Below are positions 38,601 to 47,777 of a stretch of 64,000 nucleotides of DNA, piece after piece. The translations under genes were made by a program, and so were the position numbers. Positions within the stretch are counted from its first letter, which is position 1; every line of letters begins with the position of its first letter. Under the pieces are notes generated by a model. That model did no database searches. It was given only the letters and a program-made list of their open reading frames with translations, and was not told the origin of the DNA. This stretch comes from Phyllobacterium sp. OV277 (GTDB lineage: Bacteria; Pseudomonadota; Alphaproteobacteria; Rhizobiales; Rhizobiaceae), in assembly GCF_900104355.1 (NCBI RefSeq), contig NZ_FNIY01000006.1, forward strand, positions 124,001 to 188,000. The letters are read 5' to 3'.

Positions 38601-38665
38601 TATCCGGTGTTTTCCAGTTCATATCTCTGTTCATTTAGGCGGCAGATGCCCTGCGGGTCAAGACT

Positions 38666-40525
38666 TCACCGTCGCCCGAACAGTCGCTCGATATCGGTGA
38701 GCTTCAATTCGATATAGGTCGGGCGTCCATGATTGCAGGTGCCCGAACCCGGCGTATCTTCCATCTGGCGCAGGAGCGCGTTCATTTCGTCGGGCTTCAA
38801 ACGCCGGCCTGAGCGCACGGAACCATGGCAGGCCATGGTGGCGGCGACATGGTCGAGGATGGCTTTCAGGCCATCCGATGTATCATGTTCGGCAATCTCG
38901 TCGCTGAGGTCGCGGATGAGTTGCTGCACATCGATTTCGCCCAGCATGGACGGTGTTTCCCGCACGGCAACCGCGCCGGGACCGAAGGATTCCACCCCAA
39001 GGCCGAAGCGTGCGAGGGTTTCCGCATGGGCCACAAGCCGCTCCACATCTTCCTCGGGCAGATCGACAATTTCAGGAATGAGCAGCATTTGCGCGGGCAG
39101 GGGCCTAGAGTGCAGCGCTGTTTTCAACGCTTCATAGACAAGCCGTTCATGCGCCGCATGCTGATCGACAATGATCAGGCTGTCCTCGGTTTGCGAGACG
39201 ATATAATTGGCATGGATTTGCGCCCGCGCCGCGCCGAGCGGCGAAGCCAGCAGGGCTTGCGGCACGTCTGCCGTGCTTGCGCGCGTGTCGGTTGCCAGCA
39301 CATCCGCTTCCCGCAGGAAGCTGCCTATCGCTTCAGAAAAGCCATTGCCCGCATAGGGCGCGGTCTGTTCCGGTTCAAATGGTCGAAACGCTGATTGCTG
39401 TGTTGTATAATTCTGGTTGACCGAGGGAGAACCCGGCCAGCGTTGCGGCTGTGGAGCCTGATACAGTGGCTCAGCACCGCCGAGCCGAAAGGATTGCAGC
39501 ATGGCTTCCGCCCCGCTGGTTGCCGCGCGAATGCCCGATTGCCCCAGCGCCTGACGGATCGCACCGACGATCAGGCCGCGCACGAGACCGGGGTCACGGA
39601 ACCGCACATCCGCCTTGGCCGGATGCACGTTGACGTCGACAAGCGCCGGATCGAGATTGAGAAACAGCACCACAACCGGGTGCCGGTCACGCGAAATCAC
39701 ATCCGCATAGGCGCCGCGAATGGCACCCCATATCTGCTTGTCACGCACCGGGCGTCCGTTGACATAGGCAAACTGGTGCAGGCTGTTGGCGCGGTTGAAG
39801 GCGGGTATTCCGGCAAACCCTGATAGGCGCACACCATCGCGTTCCGCATCGATGGCAATGGCATTTTCAGGAAACTCCTTGCCGAGAACCTGCGAAATCC
39901 GGTCCAGCATGCCAGCCGAGCCTACGCCTGTTGCAGCCAGTTCAAGCAGTGTCCGGTCACTTCCTGCAAGCGAAAAGCGGATATGCGGAAAGGCGATGGC
40001 CACCCGCTTGACGATATCGCTGATGGCGGATGCTTCCGCCCGGTCCGTCTTCATGAACTTGAGACGCGCGGGCGTGGCAAAAAACAGGTCGCGCACTTCG
40101 GCGATGGTGCCCGCATTCATACCGGTCGGACGCGGCCCATCCATATGGCCGCCATGTACGCTGATCTCGAAACCTGAATCGGCCCGTGCCGTGCGGGATT
40201 TGACCGAAAGCCGCGATACGGAGCCAATCGAAGGCAGGGCTTCACCGCGAAAACCCAGCGCCCGGATATCATGCACATCATCGGTCAGTTTCGACGTGCA
40301 ATGGCGCGAGACTGCCAATGTCAGTTCGTCCGAAGGGATGCCCGAACCATTATCGGTGATGCGGATCAGGTTCTTGCCGCCACCTGCCGTCACCACTTCA
40401 ATACGTGTCGCACCCGCATCAATGGCGTTTTCGACAAGCTCTTTCACCACGCTGGCGGGGCGTTCGATGACTTCGCCCGCTGCGATCTGGTTGATGATGG
40501 TTTCGGTAAGCTGTTTGATGGCCAT
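38666..40525 (-). CDS. mutL: DNA mismatch repair protein MutL
   Basis: A 619-residue GHKL ATPase linking MutS mismatch recognition to strand nicking. N-terminal motifs are [25 protein letters not shown] and [14 protein letters not shown]. The C-terminal domain has the metal-dependent endonuclease motif [12 protein letters not shown] (DQHAx2Ex4E), [12 protein letters not shown] and [11 protein letters not shown], so this MutL should nick DNA itself, as in bacteria without MutH. The start at 40525 ([11 protein letters not shown]) fits the family. Confidence 0.97.
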   Translation of the reverse strand: MAIKQLTETIINQIAAGEVIERPASVVKELVENAIDAGATRIEVVTAGGGKNLIRITDNGSGIPSDELTLAVSRHCTSKLTDDVHDIRALGFRGEALPSIGSVSRLSVKSRTARADSGFEISVHGGHMDGPRPTGMNAGTIAEVRDLFFATPARLKFMKTDRAEASAISDIVKRVAIAFPHIRFSLAGSDRTLLELAATGVGSAGMLDRISQVLGKEFPENAIAIDAERDGVRLSGFAGIPAFNRANSLHQFAYVNGRPVRDKQIWGAIRGAYADVISRDRHPVVVLFLNLDPALVDVNVHPAKADVRFRDPGLVRGLIVGAIRQALGQSGIRAATSGAEAMLQSFRLGGAEPLYQAPQPQRWPGSPSVNQNYTTQQSAFRPFEPEQTAPYAGNGFSEAIGSFLREADVLATDTRASTADVPQALLASPLGAARAQIHANYIVSQTEDSLIIVDQHAAHERLVYEALKTALHSRPLPAQMLLIPEIVDLPEEDVERLVAHAETLARFGLGVESFGPGAVAVRETPSMLGEIDVQQLIRDLSDEIAEHDTSDGLKAILDHVAATMACHGSVRSGRRLKPDEMNALLRQMEDTPGSGTCNHGRPTYIELKLTDIERLFGRR

Positions 40526-40665
40526 GTCATACATATAGGGGATTCGGCCGGTGACGGAAATTGTTCGCTGCCAAAGCGCACCGGAATATATTTTAAGCCG
40601 AAACTATCTGGTCATCGATGCAAATTTGGTGCTAGGTCTGTGAAAAGCATCATGGAGGAAATTAC

Positions 40666-41856
40666 ATGGCCAATTCCAAAGCTTCCTTTGTCTGGACGGA
40701 CCCGTTTCTGCTGGAAGATCAGTTGACCGAAGACGAGCGGATGATCCGTGACAGCGCGCGGGCTTTCGCGCAGGGAGAGCTGGCACCGCGCATCGAGGAA
40801 GCCTATCTGGAAGAAAAAACCGATCCGTCGCTGTTTAAGCTGATGGGCGAGGCTGGACTTCTCGGTGTTACACTGCCGGAAGAATATGGCACCGCCGGTG
40901 CGTCCTACGTAGCCTACGGTCTGGTGGCGCGCGAAGTTGAACGTGTGGACAGCGGCTACCGCTCGATGATGAGCGTGCAGTCCTCGCTGGTCATGTATCC
41001 GATCTATGCCTATGGCTCGGAAGAACAACGCAAGAAATATCTGCCGAAACTGGCTTCGGGCGAGTGGATCGGCTGCTTTGGTCTGACCGAACCCGATGCG
41101 GGTTCTGATCCAGCCGGTATGAAGACGCGTGCCGAAAAGGTTGCCGATGGCTACCGGATTTCAGGCGCGAAAATGTGGATTTCCAACTCGCCCATCGCCG
41201 ATGTCTTCGTTATCTGGGCCAAATCCGATGCCCATGACGGCCAGATTCGCGGTTTCGTCCTCGAAAAGGGCATGAAGGGTCTCTCCGCACCGAAGATTGG
41301 CGGTAAGCTTTCACTGCGTGCCTCGATCACCGGCGAAGTGGTGATGGATAGTGTTGTGGTGGGTGAAGAACATCTCCTGCCCAATGTTTCCGGCCTCAAG
41401 GGGCCGTTCGGCTGCCTCAATCGCGCTCGTTACGGCATTTCCTGGGGCGTGCTCGGTGCGGCTGAAGATTGCTGGCAGCGCACTGTGCAATATGGTCTCG
41501 ACCGCAAGCAGTTCGGCAAGCCACTGGCGGCAACACAGCTGTTCCAGAAGAAATTCGCTGACATGCAGACGGAAATCACGCTCGGCTTGCAGGCAAGCCT
41601 GCGCGTTGGCCGTCTGATGGATGAAGGCCGCATGGCGCCGGAGATGATCAGTCTGGTCAAGCGCAACAATTGCGGCAAGGCATTGGATATTGCCCGCGTT
41701 GCCCGCGACATGCATGGCGGCAATGGCATCCAGATCGGCTACCATGTGATGCGTCATTCGCAGAACCTTGAAACGGTCAACACCTATGAGGGCACGCATG
41801 ACGTGCATGCGCTCATTCTTGGCCGTGCGCAAACCGGCATCCAAGCTTTCTTCTGA
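40666..41856 (+). CDS. gcdH: Glutaryl-CoA dehydrogenase-like acyl-CoA dehydrogenase
   Basis: FAD enzyme oxidising and decarboxylating glutaryl-CoA to crotonyl-CoA in lysine/tryptophan degradation. The 396-residue protein has the family signatures [19 protein letters not shown] and [19 protein letters not shown], and the C-terminal [19 protein letters not shown], with the catalytic glutamate in YEGT, as in GcdH. GGAGGA lies before the ATG. Its stop overlaps the start of a metallo-hydrolase gene by one base. Confidence 0.93.
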   Translation: MANSKASFVWTDPFLLEDQLTEDERMIRDSARAFAQGELAPRIEEAYLEEKTDPSLFKLMGEAGLLGVTLPEEYGTAGASYVAYGLVAREVERVDSGYRSMMSVQSSLVMYPIYAYGSEEQRKKYLPKLASGEWIGCFGLTEPDAGSDPAGMKTRAEKVADGYRISGAKMWISNSPIADVFVIWAKSDAHDGQIRGFVLEKGMKGLSAPKIGGKLSLRASITGEVVMDSVVVGEEHLLPNVSGLKGPFGCLNRARYGISWGVLGAAEDCWQRTVQYGLDRKQFGKPLAATQLFQKKFADMQTEITLGLQASLRVGRLMDEGRMAPEMISLVKRNNCGKALDIARVARDMHGGNGIQIGYHVMRHSQNLETVNTYEGTHDVHALILGRAQTGIQAFF

Positions 41857-42707
41857 TGGCTGACAGGCTCGTCCTGCTTGGAACCAAGGGTGGCCCGGCG
41901 ATACGTCAGGGCGGCCCGTCGCCGACGTCCTCACTGCTGGAAATATCAGGTCGGCGGATTGTTGTTGATTGCGGACTTGGTGTTACCCGCGCTCTGGTCA
42001 ATGCGGATGTGTCGCTGAAGGATCTGGATCTGATTCTGATCACCCATCTGCATTCCGACCATGTGCTGGAATTTGGTCCGTTGCTGCATACGGCATGGAC
42101 ATCAGGTCTTTCCCGCAAAGTCACGGTTTATGGCCCCGCCGGGATCGATGATTACTGGTCCGGTTTCCTGCAATCCATGCGTTACGACATCGACCTGCGC
42201 ATTGATGATGAGGGGCGGCCCGATCTGCGCGATCTTGTCGAGTTGAAGATTTATGCGGATGGCATCGTGCATAGGGATACGGATTTGGTGATCACCGCCT
42301 TACGGGTCGATCACCCGCCAGTCGTCGATTGTTTTGCCCTGAAGATCGAAGCTGCTGGCAAGTCCATCGTGTTCTCTGCCGATACCAGCTATTTTCCGCC
42401 ACTCGCTGATTTTGCGCAAGGCGCTGATATTCTCGTGCATGAGGCGATGTTATCAGATGGTGTGGACCGTCTCGTCGCCCGAACAGGCAACGGCGCACGG
42501 CTGAAAGAACACCTTCTCGCCAGCCATACATTGATCGAGGACGCCGCCCGTATTGCCAATGCCGCTGGGGTCAAGCACCTTGCCCTGCATCACCTCATTC
42601 CAGCCGACGACCCGCAATTTGGCGAGGCCGACTGGATAAAGGCATTGAGCGGCAAGTGGGATGGCCGCTTGACCATCGGCCGCGACGGTCTGGTCATCCC
42701 GCTTTAG
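41856..42707 (+). CDS. MBL-fold metallo-hydrolase
   Basis: A 283-residue metallo-beta-lactamase-fold protein with the metal motif H64-L-H66-S-D68-H69 and further ligands in FSADTSYFP and the HEAMLSD segment. The sequence resembles RNase Z/arylsulfatase-like hydrolases; the substrate is unknown. The start shares one base with the gcdH stop (TGATG), implying translational coupling and perhaps a role in the same acyl-CoA pathway (inference). Confidence 0.86.
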   Translation: MADRLVLLGTKGGPAIRQGGPSPTSSLLEISGRRIVVDCGLGVTRALVNADVSLKDLDLILITHLHSDHVLEFGPLLHTAWTSGLSRKVTVYGPAGIDDYWSGFLQSMRYDIDLRIDDEGRPDLRDLVELKIYADGIVHRDTDLVITALRVDHPPVVDCFALKIEAAGKSIVFSADTSYFPPLADFAQGADILVHEAMLSDGVDRLVARTGNGARLKEHLLASHTLIEDAARIANAAGVKHLALHHLIPADDPQFGEADWIKALSGKWDGRLTIGRDGLVIPL

Positions 42708-42709
42708 GG

Positions 42710-43996
42710 TCAGCCATTCCTGTCTGAATAAAGCTTTTCGACCGCTGCCAAGAGAATGCACAATGCAATACCCTGCGAGGCCAGTTCCACTTCAGCCAAG
42801 GAAGGGAATGTCGGCGCCAGCCGCAATGTGCGGTCATGCGGATCCTTGCCATAGGGCGAGGTTGCTCCTGCCGGGGTCAGGACCACACCGGCCTGTTTGG
42901 CCAACTCAACCACCTGTTTCGCCGTACCCTCCATTGCATCGACGCAGATGAAGTAGCCGCCCTGCGGCTTTGTCCATTCGGCGACGCCGGTTCCGGCAAG
43001 GCGCTTTTCCAGTGCCTTGATGACCGTATCGAACTTCGGCGCAATGAGACTGCGGTGCGCGGCCATATGTTTGCGAATACCGGCCTCATTCTTGAGGAAC
43101 CGCACATGGCGCAGCTGGTTCAGCTTATCAGGGCCGATTGTCCGCTTGGTGGCGCTGGCGAGATACCAGCGCACATTGGCCGCTGACGACGCGAAGAACG
43201 CAAGACCTGCCCCGGCAAGCGTCACCTTGGATGTGGAAGCAAAAATAAACGCGCGATCCGGGTTTCCGGCCTTTTCGCACAGTTCAAGAATATCGGGGAT
43301 TTCATGCCCTGCTTCGGTCAGATGATGCACCGCATAGGCATTGTCCCAGAACAGGCGGAAATCCGGTGCACCTGTCTTCATCGCCGCAAGCCGCTCGATC
43401 ACCGCATCGGAATAGGTCTCGCCCGACGGGTTCGAATATTTCGGCACGCACCACATGCCTTTCACATTGGGATCGGCCGCAAGTGCCTCGACCATATCCA
43501 TATCAGGCCCATCGCCCTTGAGCGGTACGGGTAGCATGCGGATGCCATATTCCTCGCAAATGGAGAAATGCCGGTCATAGCCGGGCACCGGGCAGATAAA
43601 GGCTGGAGATTCCGTCTTTTGCCATGGCTCGCTACCACCCGGAACGCCTTTGACCAAGGCCCAGAGCAGGCAGTCATGCATCAATGCCAGACTGGAATTG
43701 TCGCCGACGACGATACGGTCGGGCGAAGTGCCAAGCGTGGAGGAGAAGAGTGCGCGCACCTCAGCCAAGCCCTGCAGCCCGCCATAGTTACGGGCGTCTT
43801 CGCCAGCTTCACTGAAATGATCGCCATTGCCGGGTAAGGTCAGCATGCCATTGGCCAGCGCCAGCTGCTCCGGGCTCGGTTTGCCGCGGGTCATGTCGAT
43901 CTTCAGCCCACGGGCGCGAAACGCCTCGTAGTCATTCAATGTCTGCTGGCGCAGAGCGGCGAGGTCGTCACTGTTCAGATCGGCAATACGGCTCAT
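42710..43996 (-). CDS. PLP-dependent aminotransferase class I/II (bacterial AspT type)
   Basis: A 428-residue fold-type I aminotransferase. KIDMTRGKPSPEQL at the start and MWCVPKYSNPSGETYSD are features of the PF12897-type aspartate aminotransferase group. The PLP lysine is in FASTSKVTLAGAG. It likely transaminates aspartate or a related amino acid with 2-oxoglutarate (family knowledge). It is convergent with the MBL-fold gene, 3 bases apart, with no room for a terminator. Confidence 0.88.
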   Translation of the reverse strand: MSRIADLNSDDLAALRQQTLNDYEAFRARGLKIDMTRGKPSPEQLALANGMLTLPGNGDHFSEAGEDARNYGGLQGLAEVRALFSSTLGTSPDRIVVGDNSSLALMHDCLLWALVKGVPGGSEPWQKTESPAFICPVPGYDRHFSICEEYGIRMLPVPLKGDGPDMDMVEALAADPNVKGMWCVPKYSNPSGETYSDAVIERLAAMKTGAPDFRLFWDNAYAVHHLTEAGHEIPDILELCEKAGNPDRAFIFASTSKVTLAGAGLAFFASSAANVRWYLASATKRTIGPDKLNQLRHVRFLKNEAGIRKHMAAHRSLIAPKFDTVIKALEKRLAGTGVAEWTKPQGGYFICVDAMEGTAKQVVELAKQAGVVLTPAGATSPYGKDPHDRTLRLAPTFPSLAEVELASQGIALCILLAAVEKLYSDRNG

Positions 43997-44092
43997 GGGA
44001 ACGTTGGCTCTGTTGAATCAGGGTGGAAAAAAGGGCGGTTGGATCGGCTCGCAGGAAGCGGGCTGTGCATGAGTCAGCCCGCTCTTTGGAGA

Positions 44093-44431
44093 TCAGCCTT
44101 TTTGCTGCTGAACAATGCCGTAAATGTTGGTCGAACGGGCACCGGAGCGGCAATAGGCAAGCACAGGACCTTCAGCTTTATCAAGCGCTGCGGCCATGGC
44201 GTCCACATCGTCCTGCGTCAATTGTCCTGATATAACCGGAACGTAATAAATCGGAATGCCCGCTTTTTCGGCAACCTTGGCAATCTCGGCAAAATCCGGC
44301 TGATCCGGCCCCTCGCCATCGGGACGGTTGCAGATGAGGGTCTGATAACCTGCCGCAGCAATATCGCGCACATCATCGGGTGAAATCTGCCCGGTCACGG
44401 CAAAGCCTTCGTCAATCTGACGGATATCCAT
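44093..44431 (-). CDS. TIGR01244-type sulfurtransferase/phosphatase-like protein
   Basis: A 112-residue domain with a DSP-phosphatase/rhodanese-like fold: opening MDIRQIDEGFAVTGQISPDDV, C-terminal catalytic loop LAYCRSGARSTNI with C94 and R99 (a C-x4-R spacing, shorter than the C-x5-R of true phosphatases). The family is found alone or fused to metallo-hydrolases that handle sulfide. The start at 44431 is chosen by homology; the frame is open to 44479. Confidence 0.83.
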   Translation of the reverse strand: MDIRQIDEGFAVTGQISPDDVRDIAAAGYQTLICNRPDGEGPDQPDFAEIAKVAEKAGIPIYYVPVISGQLTQDDVDAMAAALDKAEGPVLAYCRSGARSTNIYGIVQQQKG

Positions 44432-44479
44432 TTTCTTTCCTTGAGAATGTGATTGGTGGCAGCACCATACATCAAACAA

Positions 44480-44684
44480 TGGCCAATGCTACATCAAAGC
44501 CGTTTGATCGTGGCGGCAAAAGAGAGCGCATGATCAATTATTAGGCATATAATACTTATTGATGAGATAATAAGCATTTTCTGAGTGAGCATTTTAGTCA
44601 ACGCACCGTGTTTCAAGATGTCATCCGATACAATCACCCACTGAATCCCTGCAAATTCAGAATTGTGCAGTGCAAACTATCCGG
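44480..44684 (+). promoter_or_regulatory. Upstream region of the urt operon
   Basis: AT-rich, no convincing gene. It holds a dyad CTTATT-N8-AATAAG near 44552-44572 and TGCAGTGCA near 44666-44674. These could be activator sites for the sigma-54 promoter just downstream, but no clear NtrC consensus is visible. Confidence 0.4.
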
Positions 44685-44700
44685 TTGGCACGGTCATTGC
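44685..44700 (+). promoter_or_regulatory. Sigma-54 (-24/-12) promoter of urtA
   Basis: TTGGCACGGTCATTGC: the invariant GG (44687-44688) and GC (44699-44700) are 10 bases apart, and both boxes match the TGGCAC-N5-TTGC consensus. The expected start is about 44712, 34 bases before the urtA ATG. Implies RpoN/NtrC-type nitrogen control. Confidence 0.9.
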
Positions 44701-44745
44701 TTTGTATCCCTTGGCACAAACAACCATAAAAAGGGGTTTACCTGA

Positions 44746-46044
44746 ATGTTCAGTCTAACAGCCAGATTTATTGGAACCTTGGCGGCAGCCGCTATGGGGG
44801 CGACGCTGGCGCTCGCGCCCGCAAACGCGGCAGAGGACACAATCAAGGTCGGTATTCTGCATTCGCTATCCGGTACGATGGCGATCTCCGAAACGACGCT
44901 CAAGGATACGATGCTCTTCCTCATTGATGAGCAGAACAAAAAGGGCGGCGTGCTCGGCAAGAAACTTGAAGCCGTTGTTGTTGATCCGGCATCGGACTGG
45001 CCGCTCTTTGCAGAAAAGGCACGCCAGCTGATCGAGCAGGATAAGGTTGCGGCGGTTTTCGGCTGCTGGACATCGTCCTCGCGCAAATCCGTGCTGCCGG
45101 TTTTCGAAGAATTGAATTCGCTGCTGTTCTACCCCGTGCAGTATGAGGGTGAAGAAAGCTCGCGCAATGTTTTCTATACGGGCGCAGCGCCGAACCAGCA
45201 GGCTATTCCAGCCGTTGACTATCTTGCCAATCAGGAAGGTGTGCAGCGCTGGGTTCTCGCCGGTACGGATTATGTCTATCCCCAGACCACCAACAAGATC
45301 CTGAAAGCCTATCTCAACGCCAAGGGCGTGAAGGATGAGGATATCATGGTCAATTACACGCCGTTCGGTCATTCCGACTGGCAGACGATTGTCTCCGACA
45401 TCAAGAAATTCGGCTCCGCCGGTAAAAAGACCGCTGTTGTCTCCACCATCAATGGCGATGCCAATGTGCCGTTCTATAAGGAACTGGCCAATCAGGGCAT
45501 CAAGGCAGAAGACATTCCCGTTGTCGCCTTCTCGGTGGGTGAAGAAGAATTGGCTGGCCTCGATACCAAGCCGCTGGTCGGCCACCTTGCCGCGTGGAAC
45601 TATTTCGAGTCCGTTGATTCCGAGGCCAATGCCGAATTCATCAAGCAGTGGCATGCCTATACGAAGAACGACAAGCGCGTGACCAACGACCCGATGGAAG
45701 CAACCTTCATTGGCTTCAACATGTGGGTAAAGGCTGTTGAAGCGGCCGGTACAACCAAGTCCGATGCGGTCATCGACTCGATCGTCGGCGTTTCCGTCCC
45801 CAACCTTTCGGGTGGCTCGGCAACGATGATGCCAAACCATCACATCACCAAGCCGGTTCTCATCGGCGAAGTGCAGGGCGATGGCCAGTTTGACATCGTC
45901 TACAGAACGCCCGGCCTCGTCGTTGGCGATGAATGGTCGGACTATCTGCCCGGCTCCAAAGATCTCATCTCCGATTGGCGCAAGCCCATGTCCTGCGGCA
46001 ACTTCAATGTTGTGTCAGGCAAATGCGGTGGTGTGACCAACTAA
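44746..46044 (+). CDS. urtA: Urea ABC transporter substrate-binding protein UrtA
   Basis: Periplasmic receptor delivering urea or short amides to the UrtBCDE transporter. The 432-residue protein has a Sec signal peptide (cleavage near residue 28, ...APANAAEDT). It then has the UrtA/FmdD-type opening IKVGILHSLSGTMAISETTLKD and segments such as VAAVFGCWTSSSRKSVLPVFEE and LFYPVQYEGEE, highly typical for UrtA. AAGGGG precedes the ATG. First gene of the operon, behind a sigma-54 promoter. A stable hairpin follows its stop. Confidence 0.95.
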   Translation: MFSLTARFIGTLAAAAMGATLALAPANAAEDTIKVGILHSLSGTMAISETTLKDTMLFLIDEQNKKGGVLGKKLEAVVVDPASDWPLFAEKARQLIEQDKVAAVFGCWTSSSRKSVLPVFEELNSLLFYPVQYEGEESSRNVFYTGAAPNQQAIPAVDYLANQEGVQRWVLAGTDYVYPQTTNKILKAYLNAKGVKDEDIMVNYTPFGHSDWQTIVSDIKKFGSAGKKTAVVSTINGDANVPFYKELANQGIKAEDIPVVAFSVGEEELAGLDTKPLVGHLAAWNYFESVDSEANAEFIKQWHAYTKNDKRVTNDPMEATFIGFNMWVKAVEAAGTTKSDAVIDSIVGVSVPNLSGGSATMMPNHHITKPVLIGEVQGDGQFDIVYRTPGLVVGDEWSDYLPGSKDLISDWRKPMSCGNFNVVSGKCGGVTN

Positions 46045-46089
46045 GACGAGCGCTTCGGCTTCGGGTCGGGGGCGACAATCCGAAGCCAA

Positions 46090-46120
46090 CTCCACTCCCG
46101 CACATGTTGCGGGGGTGGAG
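46090..46120 (+). promoter_or_regulatory. Intercistronic hairpin between urtA and urtB
   Basis: CTCCACTCCCGC (46090-46101), 7-base loop, GCGGGGGTGGAG (46109-46120): a 12-pair GC-rich stem with one T-G wobble and no T-tract. Such hairpins often protect or attenuate the mRNA so that the binding protein is made in excess over the permeases. Confidence 0.7.
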
Positions 46121-46154
46121 CGCCCCGAAAGAATGTCAAACACGGGATTGTTGA

Positions 46155-47777
46155 ATGTCATTGAGCCGCTTCCTGTCCATCATCGCGATGCTGGGCCTTT
46201 GCCTGTTCCCCGCCATTGCGGGCGCGCAAGTCTTGGACGACGCGAAACTCAAACCTCTGGTGGAAGCGCTTGCGGGAGACAATTTCGACAACACGAGCAA
46301 AGCCGTTTCGGAACTCGCCAAAAGTGGTGCGCCACGCGCCGCTGCTATTCTCAATGCGCTGAGCGCGGGGGATCTCTATGTCTCCAAAACCGATAAATCG
46401 GTCTTTATCGGCGCGCGCGAAGGTTCTGATTATGCGGCCACCGATCCGCTGACCGGCGCCAAGCTCGCGCCCGTGCCGCGCAGCGCTGCGGAGAAAATCA
46501 AGGTCAACAACCGGCTGCGCCGCGATATCGGTGCTGCGATTGGCGGTCTGACATTGATGAGCACTAACGCAACCGAGCGCCGCACCGCTGCGGAAGCCAT
46601 CCTCAAAAACCGCGATCCTGAAACCATTCCGCTGCTTGATCAGGCTATAACAGCCGAAAAGGATGCTGGTATCAAAGTGCTGATGCAGCGTGCCAAGGCG
46701 GCGGCGGTTCTCAATTCCACTGCTGTAGATGATGTGAAAATCGCCGCCATCGCTGAAATCAAATCCGGCAATGGCCGTGAGGCGCTCGGCCTGCTGACGC
46801 CGCTCGCAAATGTTCAGGGACCCGTCGGTGAAGCGGCCAGTGCCGCAATCTCAAGCATCAATTCCGAGCTGGAACTCTGGAACGGCATCCAGAATATCGT
46901 CTATGGCCTGTCGCTTGGTTCGGTTCTGCTTTTGGCGGCCATCGGTCTTGCCATCACCTTTGGCGTTATGGGCGTGATCAACATGGCGCATGGCGAAATG
47001 GTGATGATCGGCGCTTACACGACATTCGTGGTGCAACAGCTCATTCGCACCTCTATGCCCGGCCTGGCCGAATATTCCCTGCTGATCGCGCTGCCCGCAG
47101 CCTTCCTCGTCTCCGGCGCAATTGGTGTTATCATCGAGCGTGGCATTATCCGCTTTCTCTATGGCAGACCGCTGGAAACCCTGCTCGCCACATGGGGCAT
47201 CTCGCTGGTGCTGCAACAGGCGACGCGCTCATGGTTCGGTGCCTCCAATGTGCAGGTCAGCAGCCCCTCATGGATGTCCGGCTCCTTTGATGTCGGCATG
47301 CTGACGCTGACATGGTCGCGTCTGTGGATCATCGTTTTTGCCCTGTCGGTCTTTGCCGTACTGCAACTGGTGTTAAAGAAAACCATGCTCGGCCTGCGGA
47401 TGCGGGCCGTCACGCAAAACCGGCGCATGGCATCATCCATGGGCATTCGCACGCCTTGGGTGGATGCGCTGACCTTCGGCCTCGGCTCCGGCATCGCCGG
47501 CATTGCCGGTGTCGCGCTCAGCCAGATCGACAATGTCAGCCCCAATCTGGGCCAGGGCTATATTATCGATAGCTTCATGGTCGTGGTCTTCGGCGGCGTC
47601 GGCAATCTCTGGGGAACGCTGGTTGGTGCCATGTCGCTCGGCATTGCCAACAAGTTTCTTGAACCCTTTGCGGGTGCCGTCCTCGGTAAAATCCTCGTGC
47701 TGGTGCTCATCATTCTTTTCATACAGAAGCGTCCGCGCGGTCTCTTCGCACTCAAGGGAAGGGCCATCGAGGCATGA
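46155..47777 (+). CDS. urtB: Urea ABC transporter permease UrtB
   Basis: Inner-membrane permease of the LivH type. The 540-residue protein has a signal-like leader and a 230-residue periplasmic N-terminal domain typical of UrtB (AKSGAPRAAAILNALSAGDLYVSKTDKSVFIG). A membrane domain with about eight segments follows (GLAITFGVMGVINMAHGEMVMIGAYTTF; DSFMVVVFGGVGNLWGTL). The long extracytoplasmic extension distinguishes it from LivH. It overlaps urtC by 4 bases (ATGA). Confidence 0.95.
   Translation: MSLSRFLSIIAMLGLCLFPAIAGAQVLDDAKLKPLVEALAGDNFDNTSKAVSELAKSGAPRAAAILNALSAGDLYVSKTDKSVFIGAREGSDYAATDPLTGAKLAPVPRSAAEKIKVNNRLRRDIGAAIGGLTLMSTNATERRTAAEAILKNRDPETIPLLDQAITAEKDAGIKVLMQRAKAAAVLNSTAVDDVKIAAIAEIKSGNGREALGLLTPLANVQGPVGEAASAAISSINSELELWNGIQNIVYGLSLGSVLLLAAIGLAITFGVMGVINMAHGEMVMIGAYTTFVVQQLIRTSMPGLAEYSLLIALPAAFLVSGAIGVIIERGIIRFLYGRPLETLLATWGISLVLQQATRSWFGASNVQVSSPSWMSGSFDVGMLTLTWSRLWIIVFALSVFAVLQLVLKKTMLGLRMRAVTQNRRMASSMGIRTPWVDALTFGLGSGIAGIAGVALSQIDNVSPNLGQGYIIDSFMVVVFGGVGNLWGTLVGAMSLGIANKFLEPFAGAVLGKILVLVLIILFIQKRPRGLFALKGRAIEA

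Noticed and set aside
44866-45843. 325-codon minus-strand frame opposite urtA
   Set aside because: Lies fully inside urtA on the other strand and has no supported start or domain.
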